The notes beneath the pieces were generated by a model. The model did no database searches and was not told where the DNA came from. It was given only the letters and a program-made list of their open reading frames with translations. A stretch of 9,787 nucleotides of DNA from Acidimicrobiales bacterium (GTDB lineage: Bacteria > Actinomycetota > Acidimicrobiia > Acidimicrobiales > JAKAVM01), in NCBI GenBank assembly GCA_027451785.1, contig DAIDIS010000025.1:1-9787 (forward strand), in the 5' to 3' direction. The position numbers and the translations under genes are program-made. How positions within the stretch are numbered: position 1 is the stretch's first letter; every line of letters starts with the position of its first letter. Positions 1 to 6,684 of the stretch are shown here, one piece after another.

Positions 1-135
1 GTTTATTGCAACACTCGGCCATGCCGGTCAAAAGTGAGTAGCCGACCCAGGCTCAATGCTCTTCAGGTACAACATGACCGGGTCATATCCGATCGCCGAT
101 ACCTCGCCGGCGATTCATGTAACTCCGACCGTGCT

Positions 136-867
136 CTAAGCCGTCTTCTTCACGATCCAGATGACCGTGCTTGCAAGAAAGCCTCGCAATCCCAGATTGG
201 GGCTGAAGAGCTCCTTGTCGATACGCCCGAAGCCACGGATCAACTCTCGCGTCTCTCTGAAATCGAAGCCCTTATGGCTGTACTCATTGAGACGCTCAAT
301 GCCGCTCGCGTCACTGAGAATTCCGGCTCTCAACATTTCCCTGCCGGTATATCGCTCGTAGCCATAGGCTCCCTTTCTATTGGCGAGCCAGCGGCCTGCT
401 TGCTTGGCAATGAGGGATAAACCGACTTCGATTGGAACTGAGATAATTGCGTAGCCGCCAACAGCAACTTTAGAGAATACAATCTCCAATACATCCCGCT
501 GATTTTGTACATGCTCCAGCGTTTCGAGGCAGATGCTGCAATCGAAGGTATCTACTACGCTGCCAAGGTCTTCAGGAAGAACGAATCGTAACGACGGATA
601 GGAAACCGATCGGCTACGGGCGATCTCCACCATTTCCGCAGCAGCATCGCATCCGACAGCCTCGCTGCAATATCGGCGATCGATCAGGTCCCTCAACAGC
701 CAGCCATCCGCAGTGCCGATATCGATCACGGACTTCGGTGCGATGTCCTTGACCAGACTGTATATGAGCTCCCGTCGACCCCGGTGCGCATATCGAGTGA
801 GGGGATTTCCGCCCAGGAAGATCCGCTCACTATATTGCTCAAAGATAGCGAACCTATCCGAACTCAT
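136..867 (-). CDS. Class I SAM-dependent methyltransferase
   Basis: A 243-aa protein with a Rossmann-type methyltransferase fold. Motif I is VIDIGTADGW at residues 47-56. The acidic residue after strand 2 is D74 in VGCD. The motif II/III region FDCSICLETLEHV lies at 108-120, and VGGYAIISVP at 137-145 is the usual strand 5 region. This order matches the Methyltransf_11/25-like superfamily. The substrate cannot be read from sequence. The C-terminal half (YERYTG around 170-174, then basic segments) is not diagnostic. The next gene upstream on the same strand is a GT87 glycosyltransferase, so a role in modifying a glycan or lipid-linked sugar is possible but is only inference. The ATG at 865-867 has no strong Shine-Dalgarno; GCGGA lies a short way upstream. 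The frame ends with TAG at 136-138. I see no truncation. Confidence 0.88.
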   Translation of the reverse strand: MSSDRFAIFEQYSERIFLGGNPLTRYAHRGRRELIYSLVKDIAPKSVIDIGTADGWLLRDLIDRRYCSEAVGCDAAAEMVEIARSRSVSYPSLRFVLPEDLGSVVDTFDCSICLETLEHVQNQRDVLEIVFSKVAVGGYAIISVPIEVGLSLIAKQAGRWLANRKGAYGYERYTGREMLRAGILSDASGIERLNEYSHKGFDFRETRELIRGFGRIDKELFSPNLGLRGFLASTVIWIVKKTA

Positions 868-897
868 TTCCAGTCCGCTTCCGATCTTGCGCTAAGC

Positions 898-936
898 CTG
901 GCGGGGCATTCATATTATCGATAATGCGCCCCCCAG
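898..936. other. Imperfect inverted repeat between methyltransferase and GT87 genes
   Basis: CTGG-C-GGGGCATT at 898-910 pairs with AATGC-G-CCCCCCAG at 923-936, with one bulge and one mismatch and a 12-nt loop. It could act as a weak transcription stop after the GT87 gene or as a leader hairpin of the methyltransferase. No T run follows it on either strand, so I do not call it an intrinsic terminator. The rest of the 177-bp gap shows nothing I can assign. Confidence 0.35.
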
Positions 937-1044
937 CAAATTCACCGACTCTCGCATTCGATTGTGTGAAGTTACCCAAGTTCGCTCGAATGGGATTTCT
1001 TGACCGTATATCGCACTGAGGACGTGCCGGCCTTCACCCGGAGG

Positions 1045-2421
1045 CTAATCCTTGCACATCTGACCCGAGCCTTGCACGCGCCCATGGGTCTGGACGTCCA
1101 GTATCCCGACGACGGGCCGGACATCCCTGCCGAACAGTCTCCAGTCGCCAAGTACAGAAATCCCGCACGCCAAAAGCGAAGCGAAGAATGGAACCGAAAT
1201 CGGCAGCGAAGCAGACCAGGGGTCGGCATTGAGGTCGCTTGGCCATGCATGCACCATGACCAACCACCATAAAAGCATGGCCGCGGCCACGGCTATTGCC
1301 ATCGTGGTCCTGTGCTCTTTTCTCAGCGCCCTTGCCACCCATACCCAAACCAGTGGCAGCAGGTAGAGCGCGTAGAAGGAGTGAGACATCGGGAGCAGGA
1401 AGGAGATGCAGCCCAATGCCTCCCAGAACCCTAGGTTGCTTCCCTTCAGAGCCAGACGGGTAGCAAAGACCAGAGTCGCCAGGACGAAAAACGCCAACAA
1501 CACTGTGGCGCCGATTCGAAGCAACGCGGAATCCACGACGGGCATAGCCCCGGCGTTCTTTGAGTACAAGATCCTCGGGATTCCCCACACCGTGTAACTG
1601 ATGATATTCAGTCCTCGTCGAGAGGCAAGATGGCCGTCAGCCACCGAAAGCACCCTCCATCCGCCGAATACCAGGCACATAGCAACGGCAATAAGAAAAG
1701 CCCCGAGCCACATGCACATCGCCCGGGCTCTGCTACCCCTAATGGCACCCCGAAAGGCCGTGAGCGCCAACAGGGGCCACAGCTTGACCATTGCGGCACC
1801 GGCGGCAACCCCGGCTCCCGAGCGCTTCATACCTCGGTGGCTTAGGAACAAAGAGAGCGAGAAGGCGCCGACGAGTATCCCGTCAACTTGGCCGAGTTGC
1901 AAAACCGCCGACATCGGCCATGCAAAAGTGGCCGTCACGACGCTCATGCAAAAGACGACAGGGGGTAGGTAGCTGACGCCACCCCGGCAGCTCATTTTGG
2001 CTACCACGAACGCACTGACGCCCAGTCCTGCCAGTGTCGCCGCTCGCCAACCTTCGACAATCCGCGAGAAGGGCATGTGGCAAAACGGCGCCAGAATGAT
2101 CGCCACCAAGGGCGTGTAGACATAACCGAGGGAAGGAGAGGTGACGAGGTACGGGCTTCGACCTGCTGCAACTTCGCGAGCCGCTTGAACATAGATCCGC
2201 AGGTCTCTGACGCCGGTGTGAGAAGCGGCACGGTGATAGGCCCACCATGCAGCTACAGCCGAGACCGCAATCGAGACGCTCCACAATGCCGCGACCACCG
2301 CACGGCTCGTTTTCTCTGGCGGGCAGCCTGGCCCGCTGTGTACAGCCTCGGTGTTTTCAACTACCTCACTTGGGCCTCGCTCCAGGAGCAGCGATCGGCT
2401 GGAGTCGAGCGATAGCTGCAT
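1045..2421 (-). CDS. GT87-family (DUF2029) integral membrane glycosyltransferase
   Basis: A 458-aa polytopic membrane protein. The first hydrophobic segment is at about 41-62. It is followed by DLRIYVQAAREVAAGRSPY (73-91), which carries the Asp (D73) that in GT87 enzymes sits in the first extracytoplasmic loop and is the presumed catalytic acid residue. YVYTPL (100-105), LGQVDGIL (176-183) and KLWP (213-216) are also family-like. Many further hydrophobic segments follow, at about 152-175, 180-195, 205-222, 236-252, 302-320, 335-362, 375-392 and 407-425. GT87 members such as PimE use polyprenyl-phosphate-linked sugars, usually mannose, to extend glycolipids or glycans outside the membrane. The exact donor and acceptor here are not known. 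The ATG at 2419-2421 lacks a Shine-Dalgarno, which fits a leaderless or weakly led mRNA. The gene is separated by 165 bp from the carboxylase gene upstream. Confidence 0.85.
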   Translation of the reverse strand: MQLSLDSSRSLLLERGPSEVVENTEAVHSGPGCPPEKTSRAVVAALWSVSIAVSAVAAWWAYHRAASHTGVRDLRIYVQAAREVAAGRSPYLVTSPSLGYVYTPLVAIILAPFCHMPFSRIVEGWRAATLAGLGVSAFVVAKMSCRGGVSYLPPVVFCMSVVTATFAWPMSAVLQLGQVDGILVGAFSLSLFLSHRGMKRSGAGVAAGAAMVKLWPLLALTAFRGAIRGSRARAMCMWLGAFLIAVAMCLVFGGWRVLSVADGHLASRRGLNIISYTVWGIPRILYSKNAGAMPVVDSALLRIGATVLLAFFVLATLVFATRLALKGSNLGFWEALGCISFLLPMSHSFYALYLLPLVWVWVARALRKEHRTTMAIAVAAAMLLWWLVMVHAWPSDLNADPWSASLPISVPFFASLLACGISVLGDWRLFGRDVRPVVGILDVQTHGRVQGSGQMCKD

Positions 2422-2504
2422 GTTTAATTTTCGGCAGGCCGGATAATTGCCTTAAACCCTCGGCGGGCCCTCGGCTACTCCGCACTGAAAAAATCCGGTT
2501 TGTG

Positions 2505-2579
2505 GCGCCGCAACATTCCGAATTGGGCCGCCGCAACATTCCGGAAAAGCGCGCCGTAACATTCCGAATAGGAGCGCCG
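2505..2579. repeat. 23-bp tandem repeat, three units plus a partial fourth
   Basis: Three consecutive 23-bp units start at 2505, 2528 and 2551. All share the core CCG(C/T)AACATTCCG (2508-2520, 2531-2543, 2554-2566). A partial fourth copy, GCGCCG, follows at 2574-2579, eight bases before the carboxylase stop codon. The array lies in the 165-bp gap between the end of the carboxylase gene and the start of the GT87 gene. Two readings are possible: multiple terminal repeats of the kind carried by IS21-family elements, left as a solo end (TGT at 2501-2503 would be the outer tip), or a multi-site binding array upstream of the GT87 gene. The sequence alone does not decide. Confidence 0.85.
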
Positions 2580-2586
2580 GTTCGGT

Positions 2587-4434
2587 TCAAAACGTGTCGA
2601 CTATCCTCCGGGGCGACAAGTCCCTCCAGTGCTCTTTCGGTGCCGAGGAGAAGACGGCAGCAACGATATTCCTCGTCTCGGCAGGATCAATTACGTCGTC
2701 TATCTCGAACAACGAGGCCGTGTTCAATGCTTTCCCCCTGTCGTAGGCGATGGCGACCATGGCTTCGAAAAGGTCCTGGCGTTCCTTTTGGCTTTCGATT
2801 GCCTCTAGGTCCTTCCTCATGGCCAGCCTCACCGCACCTTCGAGTCCCATTGCCCCGAACTCACCGGTAGGCCACGCTACCGTCAGCAGCGGCCTGTGCG
2901 TATGCCCGCCGCACATGGCCTGCGCACCGAGCCCGTAAGCCTTACGGAGCACTACCGTGACAAACGGCACGGTCAAGGTCGATCCTGCAACGAACAACCG
3001 ACTGGCGTGCCTGACCGTACCAGTCCGCTCGGCTTCGGGGCCGACCATGATTCCCGGCGTGTCACAGAGGAAGACCACCGGAAGCCGGAAAGCCTCACAG
3101 ATCTGAAGGAACCTGGCCGCCTTGGAGGCTCCGGCGCTTGTTATCGCTCCGCCACGATGAAGGGCATTGTTCGCGACGATCCCAATCGGCCGACCTTCCA
3201 GCCTTGCCAAGGCCGTATACATCTCCGGGGCATTTGCCTCTCTCAGCACGAGCACCGAGCCTTCATCCGCAAAGACACTCACGACTTCGCCAACGTCATA
3301 CGGCCGCACCCGCGACTCGGGCACGCTTGTCCGGAGAGCTTCCTGATCTAGAGCCGAGAAGGTAGAGGCACTTCCCTGAAAATACGAGATGGCCTTCTTG
3401 GCCAACCGCACGGCGTCGGCATCGTCAAGCGCTGGAACATCAACCACCCCGTTGAGTACTTGAGTCTCGAAAGGTCCTACGTCCTTTGCATCGACCTCGC
3501 CGAGACCGGCACCTTCAATCATCGCCGGGCCGCCCATCCCGACTGAGATATTGGGAGTGGCAATTGTTATGTCAGAGCAGCCGAACAGCAAGGCGTTCCC
3601 GGCAAAGCAGTATCCCGATCCCACTCCTATGCGGGGCACGACGCCGGATAAACCCGCCCACAAAGCGAAGGCCGGAACGTCGAGTGCGGCAACTACCTGG
3701 CGGTCCGTATCGCTCGGCCTGCCGCCGCCACCCTCGGCAAAAAGCACCGCAGGGATCCTTGTCCTTTCAACTACCTCGAAGATACGGTCTTTCTTCAAAT
3801 GCCCGAACAGTCCCTGGGTGCCCGCCATGACCATGTAGTCATACGAGACGACCGCTACAGAGGCCGCCTCCCCGCCAAACCGTTCTCCGTTTACTTTTGC
3901 AAGGCCACAAATGAGACCGTCGGCGGGGGTGCGCTCGATCAAGTCTTCCATCGATCGGCGATTCCTTTGGGCTGCGACGGCCAAGCCCCCGTACTCGACG
4001 AAAGACCCTTCGTCGCATAGATCCTGCAAGTTCTCCCTCGCAGTTCGCCGTCCCCTTGCGTGGACCTTCTTGACAGCTTCCGGCCTGGAGACGTCATATA
4101 GCTTCTCGTGCCGCTCGACAGTCTCAATTAGGTCAGAGCGCTGGCCCGGAGACTCGCCGACATCACCTTCGGAAATCGCCTCGGCGGCTTCAAGTTCGTC
4201 GCTTGTCACGCTGCCTAGGGCCTCACCCAAGAGCACTTGGTCACCAACGGATACCTTCAACCCTGCGACCAATCCCGCCAATGGAGCCTCCACCGGCGCT
4301 TCCATCTTCATGGCCTCGACGTAGAGAACAGCTTCGCCTTTCGCCACCCGGTCGCCGTCGGCTTTGACGATTGCGGATACCGTACCCGCCATTGGAGATA
4401 CCAGGTTGGGGATATCCGAGATATTGTCACGCAC
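2587..4434 (-). CDS. Acyl-CoA carboxylase: N-terminal biotin carrier fused to carboxyltransferase
   Basis: A 615-aa protein. Residues 10-76 form a complete biotinyl domain with the biotinylation motif EAMKM at 40-44 (Lys43). A linker of about 30 residues leads to a carboxyltransferase. Its N-half (about 100-350) contains LFAEGGGGRPSDTD (231-244) and GGPAMIEGAGLGE (301-313). Its C-half (about 355-605) contains FLCDTPGIMVGPEAE (455-469), RKAYGLGAQAMCGG (497-510) and WPTGEFGAMGLEGAV (521-535). Such proteins move CO2 from carboxybiotin to an acyl-CoA, giving for example malonyl- or methylmalonyl-CoA. The layout resembles the BCCP-CT part of single-chain long-chain acyl-CoA carboxylases, but no biotin carboxylase domain is present in the protein or the window, so a separate subunit is inferred. 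Start: GTG at 4432-4434 with AGGG seven bases upstream; an ATG farther up is followed at once by TAG. The C-terminus RRIVDTF resembles the usual end of these subunits, so the 3' end looks intact. Confidence 0.93.
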   Translation of the reverse strand: MRDNISDIPNLVSPMAGTVSAIVKADGDRVAKGEAVLYVEAMKMEAPVEAPLAGLVAGLKVSVGDQVLLGEALGSVTSDELEAAEAISEGDVGESPGQRSDLIETVERHEKLYDVSRPEAVKKVHARGRRTARENLQDLCDEGSFVEYGGLAVAAQRNRRSMEDLIERTPADGLICGLAKVNGERFGGEAASVAVVSYDYMVMAGTQGLFGHLKKDRIFEVVERTRIPAVLFAEGGGGRPSDTDRQVVAALDVPAFALWAGLSGVVPRIGVGSGYCFAGNALLFGCSDITIATPNISVGMGGPAMIEGAGLGEVDAKDVGPFETQVLNGVVDVPALDDADAVRLAKKAISYFQGSASTFSALDQEALRTSVPESRVRPYDVGEVVSVFADEGSVLVLREANAPEMYTALARLEGRPIGIVANNALHRGGAITSAGASKAARFLQICEAFRLPVVFLCDTPGIMVGPEAERTGTVRHASRLFVAGSTLTVPFVTVVLRKAYGLGAQAMCGGHTHRPLLTVAWPTGEFGAMGLEGAVRLAMRKDLEAIESQKERQDLFEAMVAIAYDRGKALNTASLFEIDDVIDPAETRNIVAAVFSSAPKEHWRDLSPRRIVDTF

Positions 4435-4506
4435 GACAAAACCCTACATTCTCGACACCCCAACGGTAGTTGGTGGAATACTCTCGGCCCCGAACTAATA
4501 CGGCTA

Positions 4507-4540
4507 CACGATGGCAGCGCAGGCACGATGGCAGCGCAAG
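4507..4540. repeat. 17-bp direct tandem duplication
   Basis: CACGATGGCAGCGCAGG at 4507-4523 is followed directly by CACGATGGCAGCGCAAG at 4524-4540, a single difference in 17 bases. It lies in the 123-bp gap between the diguanylate cyclase stop codon and the carboxylase start. It may be a recent slippage duplication or a paired operator-like site. I see no clear promoter boxes or terminator in the rest of this gap. Confidence 0.85.
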
Positions 4541-4557
4541 CCTGAAAAACAAAGCGA

Positions 4558-6144
4558 TCAGGTAGGCGAAATTACAACTAAGTCGCGTCCACCGGATTTT
4601 GCTTGGTAGAGGGCAAGGTCAGCTCTCCGCAAAAGCTCGTCGGAGCTCTCGGTTCCGTTCCACTCAGCCACCCCAAGGGACACAGTGGAGCATTTCCCTT
4701 GAGTATCAGGTATTCCGCACGCCATCTTGATCTTCTCGGCGACCTCGGCAGCGCCACCCGTATCCGTTCCCGGGAGAACGAGGCAGAATTCCTCTCCGCC
4801 GTAACGAACGGCCAGGTCCTGCTCTCGAATCGCACGCCGGATATTGAGGGCAAGCCTCTTCAGGACGGCATCGCCTTCCAGATGCCCGAACGCGTCGTTG
4901 TACTCCTTGAACTTGTCGACGTCCAGCATGATCACCGAGAGCTTTTCGCGATGCCTCGCCGACCTGGCTTGAAGGTTCTCGAAGAAATCGAATAGCGCTC
5001 TGCGATTCTGAAGTCCGGTGAGAGGGTCGGTTGTCGACTGGGCCATAAGCTCCTCGGCGACTCGCTCCAACTCAACATAGAGCAAACGGGTCTCCTTCAC
5101 TGTGAAAAACTGTCTCACCGCGACAACCAGCAGCAAAAGGGCGAGAGCGCCAAGTGCGTATGGTGCAACCCAATCGTGATATTTGTTTCCCGCGTACGCT
5201 TCCAGAGCTAACGCCGCTATCCCTGCAAGAAGAAGAAATGGGATCGAGTTCGCTCGCCACAACCTCGACTTGGGGGAGACGTGCCCCAGGGTTTGTGGTA
5301 CTTCGGCGGTCTCGTTCAAAGGGAAGGCGAGAATCAAGCCATAGTTCACACAGGCGGCAAGGATCAGCGGCGGGAAGTAAAAGTGGAAGCCACTGAAGAA
5401 CTGGACGAGCTGCAACCAACTCTGCACCCCGGAGTAAACGAGCAAGGCCACGAACATCCCGAATGTCCTACGCTGACCACGCACGATCCTGCCGAATGCC
5501 AGGGCTCCGACGGAACCGATCCCCGGCAATGACAATGCAATCACCAGAAGCGGAGCGGTCAGCCATAGGCTCGCACCGTGGCGCAATACCTCCGGCCAAA
5601 CCGCCAGAACGGCAGGGGCGTCGACCGACCAAACCAGCATCGCCATGTCGAACGCGTCGACCGAGCTTGTCCGGGCCGCCGCTTTGGACCTCAGCATGTA
5701 TATGACTGCCGACCCCCAAAGAATCACAGACAGAGAACCGCACGACGCTGAAAGCCACTTTGTGATCGGATCCAACTGCTTGAGGATCCGGGTTCCCGGA
5801 AAATATGTCTCGATGACGAGTGCCGTCAGCATGAAAAATCCCCAAAGGAAGAAGAACGTCAACCCGGCCGACCAGAGACGCCATTGCGGGCGGTGGAAGG
5901 GGTGGGCCTTCGCCACTGCCATCCACGAGAACGCGAGTGCGGGAAAGACGCTGAAGGCGGCGGCAAACAGCAGCGTGATCAAATATTCGGTGCGGGTGCT
6001 CTCAAAGAACGACACCCCAACAACCGCTACCGTCGTAACTGCCCAGTACGCGTACGCGTTTCGTCTCCAGCTGTCAGGGAACAGCATCACCGGGAACCGT
6101 TTGTCCCTGGCAAGCCCTAGTCCTCTGCCAATGCCCTCAACCAA
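4558..6144 (-). CDS. Membrane-anchored GGDEF diguanylate cyclase
   Basis: A 528-aa protein. Residues about 30-345 are a hydrophobic sensor region with about eight to ten membrane segments, for example 32-48, 55-78, 93-112, 134-151, 195-218, 227-245, 257-275, 301-316 and 328-345. No named sensor domain is recognised. A short helical linker (350-370) leads to a GGDEF domain. It starts at DPLTGLQNRR (373-382), has DVDKFKEYND (408-417) with the metal-binding Asp, and carries the signature GGEEF at 449-453. R440-x-x-D443 sits exactly five residues before GGEEF, the position of the inhibitory I-site, so both synthesis of cyclic di-GMP from two GTP and product feedback inhibition are expected. The TTG start at 6142-6144 is supported by GAGAGGA five bases upstream (6150-6156). 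The first in-frame ATG (6085-6087) has no close ribosome site. No EAL domain is present. Confidence 0.94.
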   Translation of the reverse strand: MVEGIGRGLGLARDKRFPVMLFPDSWRRNAYAYWAVTTVAVVGVSFFESTRTEYLITLLFAAAFSVFPALAFSWMAVAKAHPFHRPQWRLWSAGLTFFFLWGFFMLTALVIETYFPGTRILKQLDPITKWLSASCGSLSVILWGSAVIYMLRSKAAARTSSVDAFDMAMLVWSVDAPAVLAVWPEVLRHGASLWLTAPLLVIALSLPGIGSVGALAFGRIVRGQRRTFGMFVALLVYSGVQSWLQLVQFFSGFHFYFPPLILAACVNYGLILAFPLNETAEVPQTLGHVSPKSRLWRANSIPFLLLAGIAALALEAYAGNKYHDWVAPYALGALALLLLVVAVRQFFTVKETRLLYVELERVAEELMAQSTTDPLTGLQNRRALFDFFENLQARSARHREKLSVIMLDVDKFKEYNDAFGHLEGDAVLKRLALNIRRAIREQDLAVRYGGEEFCLVLPGTDTGGAAEVAEKIKMACGIPDTQGKCSTVSLGVAEWNGTESSDELLRRADLALYQAKSGGRDLVVISPT

Positions 6145-6149
6145 CCCGA

Positions 6150-6170
6150 TCCTCTCTTCCCCTTTGGGGA
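6150..6170 (-). promoter_or_regulatory. Ribosome binding site and leader hairpin of the diguanylate cyclase gene
   Basis: On the minus strand GAGAGGA (6156-6150) lies five bases before the TTG start at 6144 and decides that start. Immediately upstream, TCCCC-AAA-GGGGA (6170-6158) forms a five-base-pair stem with a three-base loop, ending one base before the ribosome site. Stacking so close to the site could affect translation; this is inference only. Confidence 0.5.
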
Positions 6171-6216
6171 GGACTGGTATTTCTTCCTCAGCTCAACTAT
6201 CGGCTAAACACATCGG

Positions 6217-6684
6217 GTGACTGAAATGGAATCGAGTCGTATTGCTCTAGCAATGTCCATGGCCATGGATCTCGCCGAGGAGGCATCCAAGAGCGGCGAA
6301 GTCCCGGTTGGTGCGGTGGCACTCGACGAAACCGGCACCGTCATCTCGTCGGCCCGCAACCGCAAAGAGGAGTTGGCCGACCCAACAGCCCACGCCGAGA
6401 TTCTTCTTGTCAGGCAATGCGCAGACGCTATGGGCACTTGGCGCCTTGACGGGGTGACCGTCCTAACCACCTTGGAGCCTTGCGTGATGTGCGCAGGGGC
6501 TCTCGTCGCTTCCAGGGTGAAAAGGCTTGTCTTCGGAGCTCCGGATCCCAAAGCGGGGGCGTGTGGCTCCATTTATAACGTGTGCGCAGACCCGCGACTC
6601 AACCATGAGATCGAGGTCCGATCGGGGGTGGAGGCGGAGCGGTGTTCGGCTATTTTGAGCGAATTTTTCGGCAGGCTTAGGTGA
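6217..6684 (+). CDS. tadA: tRNA-specific adenosine deaminase
   Basis: A 155-aa zinc deaminase of the usual TadA size. EVPVGAVAL (28-36) opens the core. The catalytic HAE motif (His59, Ala60, Glu61) supplies a zinc ligand and the proton-shuttling Glu, and PCVMC (88-92) supplies Cys89 and Cys92. GALVASRVKRLVFGAPDPKAGACGSIYNV (94-122) is typical of bacterial TadA rather than cytidine or guanine deaminases. The enzyme converts A34 to inosine in the anticodon of tRNA-Arg(ACG), allowing one tRNA to read several CGN codons. Starts: GTG at 6217, or ATG at 6226 three codons later. Neither has a Shine-Dalgarno. The gene is divergent from the diguanylate cyclase gene, with 72 bp between them, and a tRNA-Ser gene follows 69 bp downstream. 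Its 3' part is overlapped antisense by the extended recombinase frame, which stops at 6463-6465 inside tadA. Confidence 0.96.
   Translation: MTEMESSRIALAMSMAMDLAEEASKSGEVPVGAVALDETGTVISSARNRKEELADPTAHAEILLVRQCADAMGTWRLDGVTVLTTLEPCVMCAGALVASRVKRLVFGAPDPKAGACGSIYNVCADPRLNHEIEVRSGVEAERCSAILSEFFGRLR

Noticed and set aside
34..420. 128-codon plus-strand frame over the methyltransferase 3' end
   Set aside because: It is antisense to the methyltransferase for most of its length and shows no family motif. The first 135 bases hold no gene I can support.
898..936. Intrinsic terminator between the GT87 and methyltransferase genes
   Set aside because: The stem is bulged and no T run follows on either strand; listed only as an inverted repeat.
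1034..1588. 184-codon minus-strand frame inside the GT87 gene
   Set aside because: It is a shadow in another frame of the GT87 coding region; the GT87 frame has clear motifs and membrane segments.
2505..2579. CRISPR array
   Set aside because: The units are only 23 bp and directly adjacent, with no spacers of constant length and no cas genes in the window.
2247..2870. 207-codon plus-strand frame across the 2422-2586 gap
   Set aside because: It overlaps the antisense of two well-supported genes, is Arg/Pro/Ser-rich without recognisable motifs, and spans the tandem repeat array.
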